DNA from: Oscillospiraceae bacterium
Lineage (GTDB): Bacteria > Bacillota > Clostridia > Oscillospirales > Oscillospiraceae
Direction of reading: 5' to 3'
Length of the DNA: 6,654 nucleotides
Assembly (NCBI GenBank): GCA_031272845.1
Contig: JAISTA010000032.1
Location: forward strand, 1 to 6,654
Shown: positions 6,301 to 6,654 of the stretch, in pieces
Layout: each line of letters opens with the position of its first letter
Numbering within the stretch: position 1 is the stretch's first letter
Position numbers and translations under genes: made by a program
Notes under the pieces: model-generated
Databases searched by the model: none
Told to the model about the DNA's origin: nothing
What the model saw: only the letters and a program-made list of their open reading frames with translations

Positions 6301-6654
6301 CTAAATTGCGCCGTATTTTGAATAAAACCTGATAAAATTTCCGGAAAGTATTTTCTGTAAAAACGCGTCGTCAAGTCCGAGGGAATACAGAAGCTCAAGC
6401 TCTTCCCTGTGATCCCACATAGGGAAGTCGGAGCCGAAAAAGATATGGTTTTCGTCAAACGCGCGAAGACCCTTTTTCATTTCCTCAAGCCCCTCGTACG
6501 TCTCGTTTATCTTTACGCCGTCCATATAGGTGCTTGAAATGTCCACATAAATGTTCGGCAGGTCAGACAGGCGCGCGCGTCCCTCCTCCCACTCGCTCCA
6601 GCCGCCGAAATGCGCCGCTACTATCTGCAAATCGGGGAACATCCTCGCAACCCT
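6301..6654 (-). CDS. Amidohydrolase (COG2159-type metal-dependent hydrolase), C-terminal part
   Basis: Only the last 117 residues are in the window; the reading frame stays open to the right edge (RVAR precedes MFPDLQIVAAHFGG), so the 5' end lies outside and the internal Met at 6642 is not the start. The visible part covers the last strands and helices of an amidohydrolase TIM barrel. AAHFGGW carries the conserved His after strand 6 or so, and FFGSDFPMWD carries the catalytic Asp of the GSDxP motif after strand 8. The final YSKYGAI helix is typical of the family's C-terminus. Relatives include decarboxylases and hydrolases that use one Zn or similar ion, and the substrate cannot be told from this fragment. 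The stop is 35 nt upstream of the CobW-type GTPase, so co-transcription is likely, and the enzyme could be a client for metal delivery. Confidence 0.85.
   Translation of the reverse strand, partial: RVARMFPDLQIVAAHFGGWSEWEEGRARLSDLPNIYVDISSTYMDGVKINETYEGLEEMKKGLRAFDENHIFFGSDFPMWDHREELELLYSLGLDDAFLQKILSGNFIRFYSKYGAI

Noticed and set aside
5334..6332. Long plus-strand open frame (332 aa) with a very hydrophobic Val/Met-rich first half, like a membrane protein
   Set aside because: It is antisense to the His-rich tract and the GTPase; His codons CAC/CAT read as GTG/ATG on the other strand, which explains the Val/Met richness. No ribosome binding site or family match was seen.

Overview
The window is a compact run of seven genes, all on the minus strand, followed by about 335 bases of non-coding DNA at the left edge. 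The DNA is moderately GC-rich. ThiI without a rhodanese domain, Shine-Dalgarno-led starts, tight gene packing and a short CobW-type GTPase all suggest an uncultured or gut-type Clostridia member (for example Oscillospirales). That placement is an inference from gene style, not from a marker gene.

In the direction of transcription (right to left), the window opens with the 3' end of a COG2159-type metal-dependent amidohydrolase that runs off the right edge. After 35 nt comes a small COG0523/CobW-type GTPase that is essentially only the G domain (202 aa). Its stop codon overlaps by 4 nt the start of a striking protein with 37 histidines in 94 residues, joined to an unrecognised C-terminal domain. 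One nt later starts a ComM/YifB AAA+ ATPase. Then follow a small unrecognised lipoprotein (15-nt gap), thiI (13-nt gap) and cinA (22-nt gap). The short gaps and overlaps suggest one transcription unit whose promoter lies outside the window.

Two functional groups can be read. The first is metal handling: a GTPase with the CxCC metal motif, a translationally coupled His-rich protein, and possibly the amidohydrolase as a metal-dependent client. The second is a housekeeping set often found near one another in Firmicutes: ComM (branch migration during DNA uptake), ThiI (tRNA 4-thiouridine) and CinA (NMN deamidase family, historically competence-linked). The lipoprotein between comM and thiI has no clear partner.

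The most unusual part is the CobW/His-rich pair. It looks like a metallochaperone split over two coupled genes: the GTPase lacks the usual CobW C-terminal domain, and the metal-binding tract sits on its own protein, where a CxCGHDH motif appears at both ends of the His-rich stretch. The left-edge non-coding stretch holds three hairpins, including a perfect 14-bp stem with a 6-nt loop, and may be a dispersed structured repeat. No tRNA, rRNA, CRISPR array, insertion sequence or phage gene was seen.
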